Of a stretch of DNA of 64,000 bases, positions 44,367 through 55,965 are shown in pieces. A program made the translations under genes and the position numbers. The stretch comes from Meconema thalassinum (Eukaryota; Arthropoda; Insecta; Orthoptera; Tettigoniidae). Numbering within the stretch: the first letter of the stretch is position 1; each line of letters opens with the position of its first letter. The notes below the pieces were generated by a model. That model made no database searches and had not been told where the DNA came from. It saw only the letters and a list, made by a program, of their open reading frames with translations. The DNA lies in assembly GCA_946902985.2 (NCBI GenBank), contig OX336395.1, positions 13,060,708 to 13,124,707 on the forward strand, written 5' to 3'.

Positions 44367-45975
44367 ATCACCACACGTAAACATAACTTGTAGAAATCGT
44401 ATTTTTTTATAAACAATGGAAAGAAACTGGAAACGGGGCCGTGCAAGTAGGTACATATTCGCAGGCGCCGCCGCTCCGAGCCACCCACGCTCACAAACTG
44501 ACTCGTCTCGGGAGAAGTACCGTGTCTGTGAACGTGTGTGTGTGCGCGAGGTGCCATCCAGTAACCAGTTTATAGTGCGCTAGTGTGTGCTGGTGCTACT
44601 GGCTACATACATACTACAGAAAGTTAGCACATTGCTGCCGATTGGAATGTGAATAGCATTTAAAACTAAGATATTTTTTTTTTTTGCAATATAGCTATAG
44701 TAGCTGTTCAACAATAAAAAGAATAATCCGAACGTGAATTCTCCGTGTGACTCAGTCTTTATTGAAATCAAATTAAAAACTAGGTGAAATTAACTGAAAG
44801 CCTATCAATAAAAAAAACTAAAAAGTGGGTTTTGCAGAGACCGCTGAAAATTGCCAATTTTCAACTCGCATTTGAGACCGAACGGTTGGTCTGAAAAAAA
44901 ACTAAGTAGTGATCTCTGTAGAGAATTTTAAGTACTTTAATTTCTGTGAACAAACCTTTTACTAAAATTTTATAGTTTTCGAGTTTTAGGCAAAAAAAAC
45001 GGAAAAAAGCAGATTTTTTTGCTTTTTTTCGTTTTTTTTTTTCAATGTTGCGTCACGAAATTTTGTCCGCAAACCTCAGATTCGGATTCAGCACCCCAAA
45101 ATACATATAAAATGACAGAAATCAGAACTACCCCAAAACTTTCCCACTAGCGGCCCTTTAGAGTACAAATTGACTGAACTATTATGCAATTATGAAAGGC
45201 AAGAAAGAAGGAATGATTTAAAGATAGATATATATTCTATTATACGAATGTGGGAGGTCTATATTGCGAGAGACATCACGCCACTTGAAGCGAGAGTTAC
45301 GTCATGAAAGAGGGGAAGAGACGAAGGTCGAACTACGGACTGAAGCGAGGAGTGGTGGTAGAAGTTACGTCACACCACGAGAGGGGAGGCAGAAACTGTA
45401 ACTTGCCGAGCGCAGAGAACCGGACGAGAGAGTTTTTTTTCCAATTTGAGATTTCATCGAGTCAAGACCTCGAGAAGAAGCCAGTATTATTATAACAGTG
45501 CTACGCTTTATCAAAGTTGGATGCGAAGAAGAGTGCAGTACAGCAAGACTGTAACTTGAGGAGCAAGCTACATTTATTACGCAGAACGGAACAGTATATA
45601 GCCAAATATTACAGTGCTTAATACAAAGTTGTTTTTACATCGCATGAAAACATTTCGACAAGAAGATATTCATTATTACTACGTTTGAACGCATACTTGA
45701 ACATTACATTAAAAATACAAGTTAGATATCAGCAACGGGGAAGTCTTAAATATATCATCAGTGAAATGAGAATTACCATGTGCTAAGCGAAAGCATAGGG
45801 AAGTGGAGACTACAAAGATGTACAGTTGAATTCCAGAATTCACTATTATGGAAGGCGCAGCAGAATATCCACGTGACGCGCAAAATCACCGAACAAACCT
45901 TTACTTTTCTACAAGAGTTCTAATACATCTTGAATACTCGCAAACGCTTGTATAAACGACAATATTCAACCTGAG

Positions 45976-46063
45976 ACGAGATGTCAATTCTGAAGAACCG
46001 AGATGTCAATTCTGAAGAAACGAGATGTCAATTCTGAAGAAACGAGATGTCAATTCTGAAGAG
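45976..46063 (+). repeat. 22-bp tandem repeat in 3' LTR, four copies
   Basis: Counterpart of the two-copy repeat at 30991-31034; two extra units account for most of the length difference between LTRs. Confidence 0.85.
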
Positions 46064-46606
46064 ATGGAGAGTCGAAGCCAGACGACTAGCAGTGAACGGA
46101 GGACGGAGTGTTGGCAGAGCGGGCTGTTTCACGGCGAGGTCGTTCGCCGAGGACGTCACCGACCTTGTTCCACTGGGGGAAGAGGCCAGCTGGTTCTGAC
46201 ACAAACTGGTCTTCATAGCTGTGGGCGATACGATGAGCTCCGAGACACGTTTGGTTTGGCAGGCGAGACGAAGGTATTCTCCAGACCAGATTCAACTCAA
46301 GGTAGTGAAGAGATTGTTTTATATAATGTAGAATTGTAGTTATATTCTGTGATTATCCAATTGACCAACAGCATTATTTCAACCGTATAATTTTGTTAGT
46401 ATAATTAAATTATGTAGTTCTTGTAGTAGTAATTTTTCGTATTTTTCTTAGGAGTTATTTTTCTTGTTCTTGAAAATTTCAGTCACTTGGACGAAATTTT
46501 ACATAGCGATGCTATTAACGCTAAAGTCATATCAGAGTAAAACCGTGTAGAATTTTTCATATTTGCGTTAGATTTAATCTAATTGAATCTGTTTTATCGC
46601 AGCGAT

Positions 46607-46756
46607 GGAATGTAGAATGAATTGTTTAAAGGAATGTAAAATGAATTATTTAAAGGAATGTAAAATGAATTATTTAAAGGAATGTAGAATGAATTGTTTA
46701 AAGGAATGTAGAATGAACTATTTAAAAGAATGTAGAGTGAACTATTTAAAAGGAGT
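46607..46756 (+). repeat. 24-bp tandem repeat in 3' LTR
   Basis: Six-unit array matching 31592-31741 in order and variants. Confidence 0.88.
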
Positions 46757-48386
46757 ATAACATTGAACGAACTAAAGGAGTATAATTGTAAATGAAGTAA
46801 AGGAAGTTTATTGAAGCAAATTTAAGTACCGCATATTTAAGAAGTTATGTCACGAAGTGTAAAGAATATTTCGACAACTCATGATGTTGATTCGAGTGTC
46901 AGAAATTTATTTTCAACTAATTATGAACGAAAGTATTACGAAAACGCTTATACACATATGTCTAATGAGATTTAGAGTATTAAAAAAGCATAGATGAATT
47001 TTTTAAACAAATATATTCATGGAAGGAAGTCAAACTTATATCATTTGTTAAAAATATGAATACTTACTGATATTTCTTGAAAGGTTGTAATTGAATGTAA
47101 AACTGAATTTAAACACGTGAAAAGAAAGTGAACAAAGTTAAATCACAGGGTGATCAGAAAGTGAAAGTACAGAGATTTATTGCAGAAGTGGAATTATAAG
47201 CACGAGGCGAAGTTATATCAGGATAGAGAAGTATGTTAAAGTTAGGAAGAAAATGTATTGAAGTGGAAGTTTATAGTTGAAATACCGTGCAAAGTAATGA
47301 GATATAGACGTAAATGAGTTACGTATTTTTACGAAAGGAGGCTGAGGAGTCTCAAAGTTTTTCTAGTATTGATCGCAATGATTGTGAAGTTATTTGAGTG
47401 TATTAAAGGAAGATTCTGTACAGGGTGTTTAAGAGAGGAGGTAATTGTTGTATAATTTTGGAAGAGGAGTGTGAGAACGAAGGTTAATGCCGTGCACTTC
47501 TAGTATTCACGTTTATCAGAGAATTATTAACACAGTAAAGAATTTCAGAACGTTTTCAGTATTTTATAATGAATAGATAAAAGGTAAAAAAGGAACTGTG
47601 CTTAGCTTAAATGTTTGTCACTTATGTTCAATTGATTAAGACGAGTATTTATTACTTTCAACACGATAGTTGCGGTGTATGTTTGTTATTTGATTGTTAA
47701 GGAAGTTGAGTAGATAAAAGACTCATTGAAAGATAGACAATTTAATCTTTTCGACACAATAGAGTGTATAATTTGTGCGAACCATAAATGAATGTATATA
47801 TGCACATAGTTAATGAATAATTTTTGCTTAGATATGGAACTACGGTTCAGAGTTGAAGCAGATTTGTATAAAGTAAGGTAATGCTTAGTATCACGCCGTT
47901 TCACTTTTCTTATTACATCAGTGCCACGTGCAAGTTTTATTTTTGGAGTTTATTTTTGGGAGAGTGTCAAGGAGACACCATATTCAGGGAGGAAGCCAGT
48001 TTTATTGTACTTGTTTTTAGCACAATAAACGGCTGGCGCTTTTTAGCGACTCAGTCAACTTTTATCTTAGCTGACATCGTTTTCATTGTCGTCATCGTCG
48101 AAAATAGTACTGCGAGGTATAGATACAGGCGCTCACTATAGATTAGACCTTATCACCCCTCGTGATTGGAGTCTCTCGATTTGCTCTAAATGTAAATGAT
48201 AGTAGAAATTTGTACCTTGGCTGGTAGTACTATTTTCTTATAAATAATCATTTATCCTGTATGTTCCTGAAATTCCCAATTTTACTTAGTAGGCATGGTA
48301 AGTTTGTGAGCTGGGTAATTTACATGTCTGCAATCCTTTACAGTGCAGTGGATATAAGTACTGATGGGTTTATTCGGGCGCAGTAC

Positions 48387-49616
48387 CATGTATCGAATGA
48401 GAAACATAATTTTCAGATCTGAAAGAGTTAAGCACCGTCATGTGTCCATTACATATCCTTATCATCTAATAGCATTTTGGGATTAAGAATTGCATTTTCA
48501 AAACCTATGTTGATGGCAAACGGAAGTGCTTAGCTGTTAGCTTGTGTATTGTACAGAAAGTACGAGCCATTTTTATGTACATAAGAAGAACTATGATATC
48601 TAATCCACCTGGGACTTAAACCTGTGACCACCGACAATGTACAATGTTGTTCTGATCACTGAGCTGCATCTTAATTATCAGTGGGAAAAGGTATATTATG
48701 TGAAGCTAACATTATGTTTGCATTAATTGCCACTGTGGACTAAAGGCCAGGATAAACCAATACAATTGGGATTTCTGTATTCTCTTCAGAGATCCACTCA
48801 TGAGGGTTATAGAAGTGGGGCTTAGCAGTGGCCTTACAGTATGCACATGCTGGGATTGTTTTAATTTATGACTGTGATTACCTCCTTCCTAATCCTGAGC
48901 ATTGCAATAACATGCGCTTGGCCTTTTGTGTCCATGTATTAAATAATTGAATATATGAGATAAAAGAAAGAGAATTAGCTAGAATCATACGAAGAAAGTA
49001 ATTGTTAATAATTAAGTCCACTTATTTTAACTTTTAGTACGTTCTGAAGAAACCCTCCTTCATACCACATATCTTATAGTTGTTATTTTCTACCTGTTAA
49101 TATTCTTAATTCTGCTGTGTCGGGGAGGAGGTGAAATGAATATATAGTCTATGTGTCAGTGGTTTTTACGGCCTTTCGCCCTTTTGTTTACCCTAAAAGA
49201 GGTGCTAATGAAATATGATTAGGAGCTGGAAGGTAGCGACCATGGCCTCTTAACAGTAAACGTCCTAGCGTTGACCTGGAGATGAAAATGGGGAACCATG
49301 AAGAACCATTTCAAGGTACCTTACCCAGTGGCGTATGCAGGGTTTCCTTCTGGGGGATTCATTAATATATTACATTCTACAAGGGGCAGATGACCTTGCT
49401 GTTCTTCCACTTAGTCATCATCATCATACACATTATTACAGTGATATTTCGATTAATATAAAGTACACAATAATTAAATAAACATTCTCTTTGCATGAAA
49501 ACTATTTTAGGCCTTATTATTTTTTCAGCACCATAAAAAGACAAAAAAATACATCTTTTATAAAATATGGAGAACAGTAACTAAATACTAAAACTGTAAT
49601 GATGTAGTGGTCTATA
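48387..49616. repeat. Segmental duplication, copy B part 2
   Basis: Matches 7111-9443 of copy A without the hAT element: the joined site GCAATAAC lies near 48907. It contains the second copies of the tRNA-like SINE (about 48500-48675, A box at 48652-48667) and of the SINE body fragment (49215-49320), and the start of the old hAT-like element (CAGTGGCGTA at 49326). Confidence 0.88.
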
Positions 49617-50172
49617 CCAGGCCCAAAACAACTGTGAACATGAGGGAGGAGCCAGATTCACGCGCTCACCAGCGCCAGCCAATTGCATTGCGCGGCGTTG
49701 GCTAGTTAACTACGCACTCGGGGCTCGCTGTGACGTAGAAAATCCCTATTTCTCTCCGCGCACGAAAATCATTAATTATCCAATTATTTATATGAACCTA
49801 TGTTACAGAGCTAAACATTCTGAAGCTGACTGTGCAAACCCCATAACTATACGACCAGCCGTTCGGGAGATATCATCTGCTCTTGAACTGAAGGGATAAT
49901 TAGAGCGTAGAATGGTTAGGTGTTGAAATATTTAGTTTCGCTGGGGAAGATAACTAAGAGTGACAGCATTGCTGTATCAATTCAGTAGTGGAGCTTATAG
50001 AAGTTAGTGCTGTGAGCTGAAGTTTTGAACTCATAACAATGTGACAGTCGAACAGCCAAGCAGAAATATAATTTTCAGGGTATACGGCCTTTTAAAGAAT
50101 CTTTCGAATACAGAAGTACGTGAAAACACAAAATCTGATAACCTGTATTGTTATCTTGTCGGCAATTATGTT

Positions 50173-50917
50173 AGGTAGATTTCATTAGAAAGCTAACTAT
50201 TGCAATGGGTCCCATGTTTCGACTTCCGGAAAATTTCGACATATCTTCGCGTTTCACATCCCCCAGACCCCAAAACCACCGTCAGTTCAAAAGTTTATAT
50301 ATAATTTATGTATGTATATATATATATATGTATATATGTATATCAGTTTCTTGTGGACATGATAACTGCCGTAATTTTGCACCAATTACTTCGAATTTTT
50401 TACCGAAGATGTATACCTATAAAATCTCGGTCGAGTTCGTTACTGGGCTAAATCGGTCGAAGGGGGTGAAAATGGGGGGCTTTTTTCGAAAAAGTGAAAT
50501 TTCTTTATAACTCTCTTAATACGTGAAATATCGAATCAATTCATAGTTCATAATATGTGTCAGATAAGTGCCAAAAATGTATGTCAAATAAGTTTTTTGA
50601 TAGCACCAACCATTGACCAAAGGGGTGGAAAAAAGTGGGTTTTTCGGGAAACATTAATCATATCTCTCTTAATAGGTACAATATCAAAACCGTACAAAAT
50701 GGACAATATTCCCCTAATAATTACCTAAAACTTTTGTCTGAAAGAATTTTTGATATGACCCACCATTACGCCAAGGGACGAGAAAAATTATTTCGGAATT
50801 ATAAGAAAATGCCAAGAGCTATCAGTGGTTGCCATGGCAACACTACTAAATTGATGAGGCATGGGCCATCAGACGTTGCCATGACAACGCACTTGCACCA
50901 GATCAGATTCAGTATTT
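50173..50917 (+). repeat. Direct repeat X, copy 1
   Basis: About 740 bp from AGGTAGATTTCATTAG to CAGATTCAG, repeated at 51857-52599 with scattered differences. Contains TTCCGGAAAATTTCGACATA and ATGGCAACACTACTAAATTG. ORFs of about 100 codons in it carry no recognisable motif. Confidence 0.85.
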
Positions 50918-50938
50918 CCATCTGACTAAGTGGTTGGT

Positions 50939-51453
50939 TGGTTGGTTCTTAAGTTTAGGGGCTGCGACAACGCGGTCATGTAGCCCCGTGTACTTTGGGT
51001 GTGTGTAGAATCTGTCTGATAACCGGTGTTAATTGTGATGACTGTATTAGTGTGTGTTATCTGTTTGTTAATTTAAGTACTGCAACTAACAATTTTTCAG
51101 ATAGTTCCTACTTTTGCCGCCAAGCGCCACTGTCAACGACTACGAGGCCAAGTTCAGAACTGAGCTACTAGACGCCGCCGCAGTCGGCTCTTGGCAACGA
51201 ACATAGAAACCTAAGAGCGTTGCATACATTCTTAACCTATCCAATTTAGCTTCACACAGGTGCAATTAGTGGAAGGATCTTTAACATGCCATAAATCTAT
51301 GACATGGGACCGCCGGCTTTACTTCCCCTCCGAAGGAAGGCATACTGAGGGATATTTAACGCCCTTAAAAAATCCGACGGCTTCGGCCGGGTTTGAACCC
51401 GGTATCTTGGGCATAGAAGCTCAGCATGCTACCGACTACGCCACCGAAGCCGC
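50939..51453 (-). mobile_element. SINE-like unit in reverse orientation (left arm of inverted repeat)
   Basis: On minus, GAAGCCGC near 51453 begins a tRNA-like head: GGCGTAGTCGGTAGCATGCTGAG (A box) and GGGTTCAAACCC (B box, 51388-51399). The body continues through GGAGGGGAAGTAAAG to a tail ending with AACCAACC near 50939. It is the best preserved of three copies. Confidence 0.75.
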
Positions 51454-51468
51454 CTGACAAAGTGGGAA

Positions 51469-51855
51469 GCGGCTTCCGTGACGTAACTGGTAGCATGCTG
51501 AACTTCTATGCCCAATGTCGCGGTTTCAAAGCCGGCCGAAGTCGTCGGATTTTCTAAGAGCACTAGAATCCCTCAGTATGCTTTCCTTTGGAGGGGAAGT
51601 TCCAACGTTCGTTGCGAGTTGCTGGTTGGGGTGGCATCTAGTAGCCAAGTTCACAGCTAGGTGTCGTTGAAGGTAGTACCTGGTAGCAACATTAGGAACT
51701 ACTGCTTGAAATTGACCGTCTGCAGTACTTACATGAATTAAGACTAATACAGCCATTGCAATTCACACCGTGTATCAGACAGATTCTACACTCACCCAAA
51801 GTACACGGGGTTAGATGACCGCGTTGTCGCAGCCCCTAAACTGAGGAACCAACCA
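51469..51855 (+). mobile_element. SINE-like unit, right arm of inverted repeat
   Basis: Starts GCGGCTTCCGTGACGTAACTGG, with a degenerate B box (CGGTTTCAAAGCC), then the same body and the same AACCAACC end as the left arm. It lacks a stretch present in the left arm (the TTTATGGCATGTTAAAGATCC region). Confidence 0.75.
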
Positions 51856-51856
51856 G

Positions 51857-52599
51857 AGGTAGATTTCATTAGAAAGCTAACTATTGCAATGGGTACCATG
51901 TTTCGACTTCCGGAAAATTTCGACATATCTTCGCGTTTCACATCCCCCAGACCCCAAAACCACCGTCAGTTCAAAAGTTATATATAATTTATGTATGTAT
52001 ATGAATATATGTATATCAGTTTATTGTGGACACGATAACTGCCGTAATTTTTCACCAATCACTTTGAATTTTTTACCGAATATGTATACCTATAAAATCT
52101 CGGTCGAGTTCGTTACTGGGCTAAATCGGTCGAAGGGGGTGAAAATGGGGGGCTTTTTTTTTCGAAAAAGTGAAATATTGCTATAACTCTCTTAATATGT
52201 GAAATATCAAATCCGTTCAACATTCATACTATGTGTCGGATAAAGCCCAAAACTGTATGTTTGAAGAGTTTTTTTTTATAGCACCAACCATTGACCAAAG
52301 GGGTGGGAAAAAGTGTTTTTTTCGGGAAACATTAATCATATCTCTCTTAATAGGCACAATATCAAAACCGTACAAAATGGACAATATTCCCATAATAATT
52401 ACCTAAAACTTTTGTCTGAAAGAATTTTTGATATAACCCACCATTATGCCAAGGGATGAGAAAAATAATTTCGGAATTATAAGAAAATGCCAAGACCTAT
52501 CAGTGGTTGCCATGGCAACACTACTAAATTGATGAGGGATGAGCCATCAGACGTTGCCAAGATAACGCACTTGCACGAGATCAGATTCAGATTTCCATC
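51857..52599 (+). repeat. Direct repeat X, copy 2
   Basis: Second copy of 50173-50917, beginning directly after the right-arm SINE. Confidence 0.85.
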
Positions 52600-52602
52600 T
52601 AA

Positions 52603-53042
52603 GTGTGAAGCGGCTTCGATGACGTAACTGGTAGCATGCTGAATGTCTATGCCCAAGGTCGCGAGTTCAAAGCCGGCCGAAGTCGTCGGATTTTCTAAGA
52701 GCGCTAAAAATCCCTCAGTATGCTTTCCTTTGGAGGGGAAGTTCCAACGTTCGTTGCGAGTTCCTGGTTGCGGTGGCATCTAGTAACCAAGTTCACAGCT
52801 AGGTGTCGTTGACGGTAGTACCTGGTAGCAACATTAGTAACTACTGCTTGAAATTGACCGTCTGCAGTCCTTACCTGAATTACAGACTAATACAGCCATC
52901 CCAAAGTACACGGGGTTAGTAACTACTGCTTGAAATTGACCGTCTGCAGTCCTTACCTGAATTACAGACTAATACAGCCATCCCTAAGTACACGGGGTTA
53001 CATGACCGCGTTGTCGCAGCCCCTAAACTGAGGAACCAACCA
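52603..53042 (+). mobile_element. SINE-like unit, third copy, with internal 83-bp duplication
   Basis: Same orientation as 51469-51855. An 83-bp segment starting AGTAACTACTGCTTG is tandemly repeated (52835-52917 and 52918-53000). Confidence 0.75.
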
Positions 53043-53424
53043 AAATCTCTGCGGTAGATATAATTTTGCGTGAAGAAGTAACAGACCGTTACATAGTTGC
53101 ACATCAGTGTCGAAACCTTGCATAAGGACAGTGTGACCACAAGTATAAGAATGGACCCCAAATGACAAGAAGGTTACCGTTCCCATAAGACAATAAAATG
53201 TTTAAAATAAGCATAAAATGACGAAAAACAAAGTTAATTAAGCTCCAATTATAAAATACCTTCTCGCATTAAATGAGGTCTGATCCTTCTACGAAAATCT
53301 GCATATTCTGCCTATTTTCGCCTATCCCCAAGTTTGTCCGGTGAAATCTACCTCCGCCTTCCGGCGTGCCGAGAGGACTTTTTTCTTTTTTTAAATTGAG
53401 TCGAATAAAACTCACCTCTTCACA

Positions 53425-53530
53425 GTCTTACCTCACGAGGCATAGAGTACCCGGTTCTAACCCTGAGACCAGAACTAAATGTCTTGATTGAGCCGTGAAT
53501 CGAATCTGGACATCATGGGTGACAGCAAGA
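53425..53530 (-). mobile_element. Partial tRNA-derived SINE
   Basis: The stretch CTCACGAGGCATAGAGTACCC...GAATCGAATCTGG matches the head region of the two copies that follow. Only part of the head is present. Confidence 0.55.
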
Positions 53531-53532
53531 GT

Positions 53533-53945
53533 TGTTGTTGTTGTTGTTGATGATGATTGTTGTAGGGGCTTTGTGACATCGTGGTCATGTAGCCCCGTGT
53601 ATTTGGGTGTGTGTGGAATTTATCTGATAACCTGTGACACTGTGATGTCTCTACTAGTGTGTATATTTGTAATTGAGGAAGGATTTGCGTAGGAAGCGGC
53701 TGTGGCCTTACGTTAGGTACCATCCCGGCATTTGCCTGGATTAGAAGTGCGAATCCACAGAAGAATCACTTCCATGATGGCTGAGGTAGGAATCCAACCC
53801 ACATGTTCCCAGGTTTGCATCACGAGGCTGAGTGTACCCTGTTCCAGCCCTCAGACCAGAATTACATTTGTTGGGAATCGTACCCGGGACTCCGCGGTGA
53901 CAGCCAAGAATGGACAGCAATGTGCTAGCCAGTACACCACAAGGT
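53533..53945 (-). mobile_element. tRNA-derived SINE, minus strand
   Basis: On minus, the head lies at about 53945-53870 with a degenerate B box in CCCGGGTACGATTCCC; the body carries CAGGCAAATGCCGGGATGG and GGCCACAGCCGCTTCC. The end near 53533 is a (CAA)n run, the usual microsatellite tail. Its distal part resembles the tail of the unit at 50939. Confidence 0.7.
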
Positions 53946-54077
53946 GGTCTCCAATTAACAAAAACTTATCCCAACAAATTGTATCCTCTGTTTCTATTAC
54001 CTTATAAAGGGCTATCAAGCAATGTTACTCAGGATGGCTGTGGGTGTTGATTACGTCATGTGATATAATAACGTTGT

Positions 54078-54465
54078 AATGGTTGTTTCATTTGAGGGGC
54101 TTGGACATATTGGTACTTTAGCCCCGTGTACATGCCTGAAAATCTGGGTTACTGTGGTGTCTGTATTAGAGTGTGTGCATTATTATTATTATTATTATTA
54201 TGGTGAGGATTGGGAAGGAGGCGGCTGTGGCCTTAAGTTAGGAACCATCCCGGCATTTGCCTGGAGTAGAAATGAGAAACCACTTTCAGGATGACTGAGG
54301 TAGGAATCTAACCCACATCTTCCCAGCTTTGCCTCATGAGATTGAGCGAACCCTGTTCCAGCCCTCAGACTAAAATTAAATAGCTTGGCAGAGCCGAGAA
54401 TCGAACCCGGACCTCTCGGGCGACAGCCAAGAATGCTGGCCGCTATACCAGTAGGTTCTCACTTG
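54078..54465 (-). mobile_element. tRNA-derived SINE, second copy, minus strand
   Basis: On minus, CTGGTATAGCGGCCAGCATT and GGTCCGGGTTCGATTCTCGG (54418-54399) give clear A-like and B boxes. The body has GGCAAATGCCGGGATGGTTCC, and an ATA microsatellite (54180-54200) interrupts the distal part. Confidence 0.78.
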
Positions 54466-54717
54466 CACGAATAACGTTTGTGTGACATCTTATATCTGCC
54501 TCATATCACATTGTGTGCAATCCGTTGTGAGGGTAGAATTCGTAGGATTAGGTCCCCCAGCTAGCTCGTACATGCGGAGCGCCTTGTGTTCAGGGGGAAG
54601 GTCGTGCGCATACTGCGAGCGTAGAGCTGTGTCAACTCCGCAAGTCTCACTGTGGCAACAGTGCTCCACTGGACGCACGCTAATGGGCGAGCCCATGTTC
54701 ACAGTTGTTTGGGTTTG

Positions 54718-55965
54718 CTATATAGGTGACTGCTTATAATATCGATATTATGTGAGAGAAAAATAAACTTTGGCTGCCATGTTCTTACTGCCATTAGCTA
54801 TTATTGACTCTCAAAATCTGTCTATCTTGATGGCTTTATCTGTATCATTCATAGGAATAAATTCCAAATACTCCTCGTGTAACTAATTATCTTTAATGAA
54901 ACGGACACACACAATTAAAGCACCCCGAACCAACGTGAAAATAGTTACCGATCGTACACTTTAAAAGTAAACCTAATCCTTGGCTGGCTCCAACTCTGAG
55001 GGAGTCGTCTCGCCCCGGGTAGAGTGCAGGACATTTACCAAGTGACGAACGTGATCACTTTTAAAATATATACAGGAGTAAAGAAGACTCTCTAGCGGTA
55101 GTGTAAAACAGGTGATAGAACAGACGATATAAAGATTCAAGTAAACAAATGTCTCTGCGGGGAGGGGTATTTAAACACTAACCCCCCTCCACCCCTCGTC
55201 GTTACGCCACTGATACCCACTCATTTTCTGTTAGTTAACACATGGCTTGGCGCATTTAAGCTCTGTAATGTTTGAAATTAGCTCAGCCATTTATCTGTTC
55301 TAAGGCAGCAGGAACTACAGTGTGTCTGCAAAGTTTCTCCGCAGGGCGTGTGTCGCCTTGCAGGACATGTTGGGTTGGCAGTGCATTCATGTGATGTTAC
55401 AAGGAAAACAATTGCATTAAATTAAGTAATGCGGTACTCAACACTATCACACTGTGCTCTGCAAAGTTTCCACCAGCATGGAAAACCTCTTCCAATATAA
55501 ACACACGCTCTTCAGTAGTAAGCATTTCGACTAGGCTCAGCTTACACAAGAACACAACTTACTGCGTCAATGCTGTCACGCACAGGCACTCACTGGCAGC
55601 AATAATGAACCGGTATTCTCCACCCTATCACTCCAGTTGAAGGTCAACACGGAACAAGTGCATGCTGTGATAAGACTTTGCGTATACAGCGACATGAATG
55701 TGCTGCCAACGTTCAACGAGACCCGCTGCTGCGGAGAGACTATGCGGTCACACTGTATAAACTTTGGATTCAATATATGTATTTCAAACATACCTTGATA
55801 AATTGCTGAATGTCAATTAATTCCAACGATGCCAGGAAATCCCTTCTTGAAAGCATTCTAAGTGAGCCGTGACTACATTCTTAAAAGCATTTGAAACTGA
55901 CTTCCCCTATTAATACTCCAATGTCTTCCTCGGCTTGTATCTACCATGCAAACTATTTGCTACCG
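54718..55965. repeat. Segmental duplication, copy B part 3
   Basis: Aligns with copy A 9450-10630 and ends near TTTGCTACCGTTCGCC, where copy A switches to the LINE A tail. Contains the right end of the old hAT-like element. Confidence 0.87.

Larger units (their letters stand above)
42003..45181 (-). mobile_element. Academ-like DNA transposon with ~350-bp TIRs
   Basis: The ends are TAGTTCAGT and ACTGAACTA, flanked by a TTA target duplication (42000-42002 and 45182-45184); the empty site is present in the 5' LTR at 30199-30206. Inverted repeats extend about 350 bp (42003-42352 with 44826-45181), close to identical through TCCGCAAACCTCAGATTCGG and AAACTCGAAAACTAT. One disrupted gene lies between, on minus. 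A 3-bp duplication, long TIRs and an XPG/PIN-type nuclease protein best fit Academ; TTA also suits Harbinger, but the protein does not. Confidence 0.75.
30044..48382 (+). mobile_element. Ty3/Gypsy-type LTR retrotransposon with very long LTRs and nested insertions
   Basis: The element begins TGTGCCAG and ends GGGCGCA, flanked by the target duplication GTAC (30040-30043 and 48383-48386), and copy B sequence continues across. Order is 5' LTR, leader, gag, protease, RT, RNase H, integrase, purine tract, 3' LTR: RT-RNase H-integrase order is the Gypsy layout. LTRs are about 3.3 kb each once later insertions are removed, long for insect Gypsy elements. Gag-pol has five in-frame stops and at least two frameshifts, so this copy cannot make a full polyprotein. 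Sampled LTR divergence is roughly 1.5-2%. Confidence 0.93.
41850..48382 (+). repeat. 3' LTR of the Gypsy element (~3351 bp plus a 3.2-kb insert)
   Basis: It starts TGCGCCAG (TGTGCCAG in the 5' LTR) and ends GGGCGCA. A DNA transposon (42003-45181) interrupts it after 153 bp. The remainder aligns with the 5' LTR with scattered substitutions, two extra 22-bp repeats, a 17-bp absence near 46395 and a short duplication near 47945. Confidence 0.92.
50173..53353. mobile_element. Nested repeat with 12-bp inverted ends AGGTAGATTTCA
   Basis: AGGTAGATTTCA at 50173-50184 is mirrored by TGAAATCTACCT at 53342-53353. The block starting at the first motif (to about 50917) is repeated from 51857 to about 52599 with the same start. 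The interior also holds three copies of a SINE-like unit. No ORF is recognisable. It may be a small DNA transposon partly duplicated in tandem. Confidence 0.45.
49617..54717. mobile_element. 5.1-kb non-autonomous TIR element in copy B
   Basis: The left end CAGGCCCAAAACAACTGTG (from 49618) and right end CACAGTTGTTTGGGTTTG are imperfect inverted repeats of about 25 bp extending to a shared GAACATG. CTATA occurs on both sides (49612-49616 and 54718-54722). Copy A has the uninterrupted site at 9451-9457 (TCTATAGGTG). No transposase is visible; the interior is repeats and SINEs. The CAG start is hAT-like, but an 8-bp duplication cannot be shown, so the superfamily is open. Confidence 0.7.
49326..55212. 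mobile_element. Old hAT-like element in copy B, split
   Basis: It begins CAGTGGCGTA at 49326 and ends TACGCCACTG at 55203-55212. The 5.1-kb TIR element at 49617-54717 interrupts it. It is the counterpart of 9180-9939. Confidence 0.7.

Noticed and set aside
46025..46339. 104-aa ORF in the Gypsy 3' LTR
   Set aside because: It lies over the 22-bp repeat and is not intact in the 5' LTR copy; probably not coding.
51380..51453. tRNA gene (minus strand) with good A and B boxes
   Set aside because: It is continuous with a repeated non-tRNA body and has two further copies nearby, so it is a SINE head.
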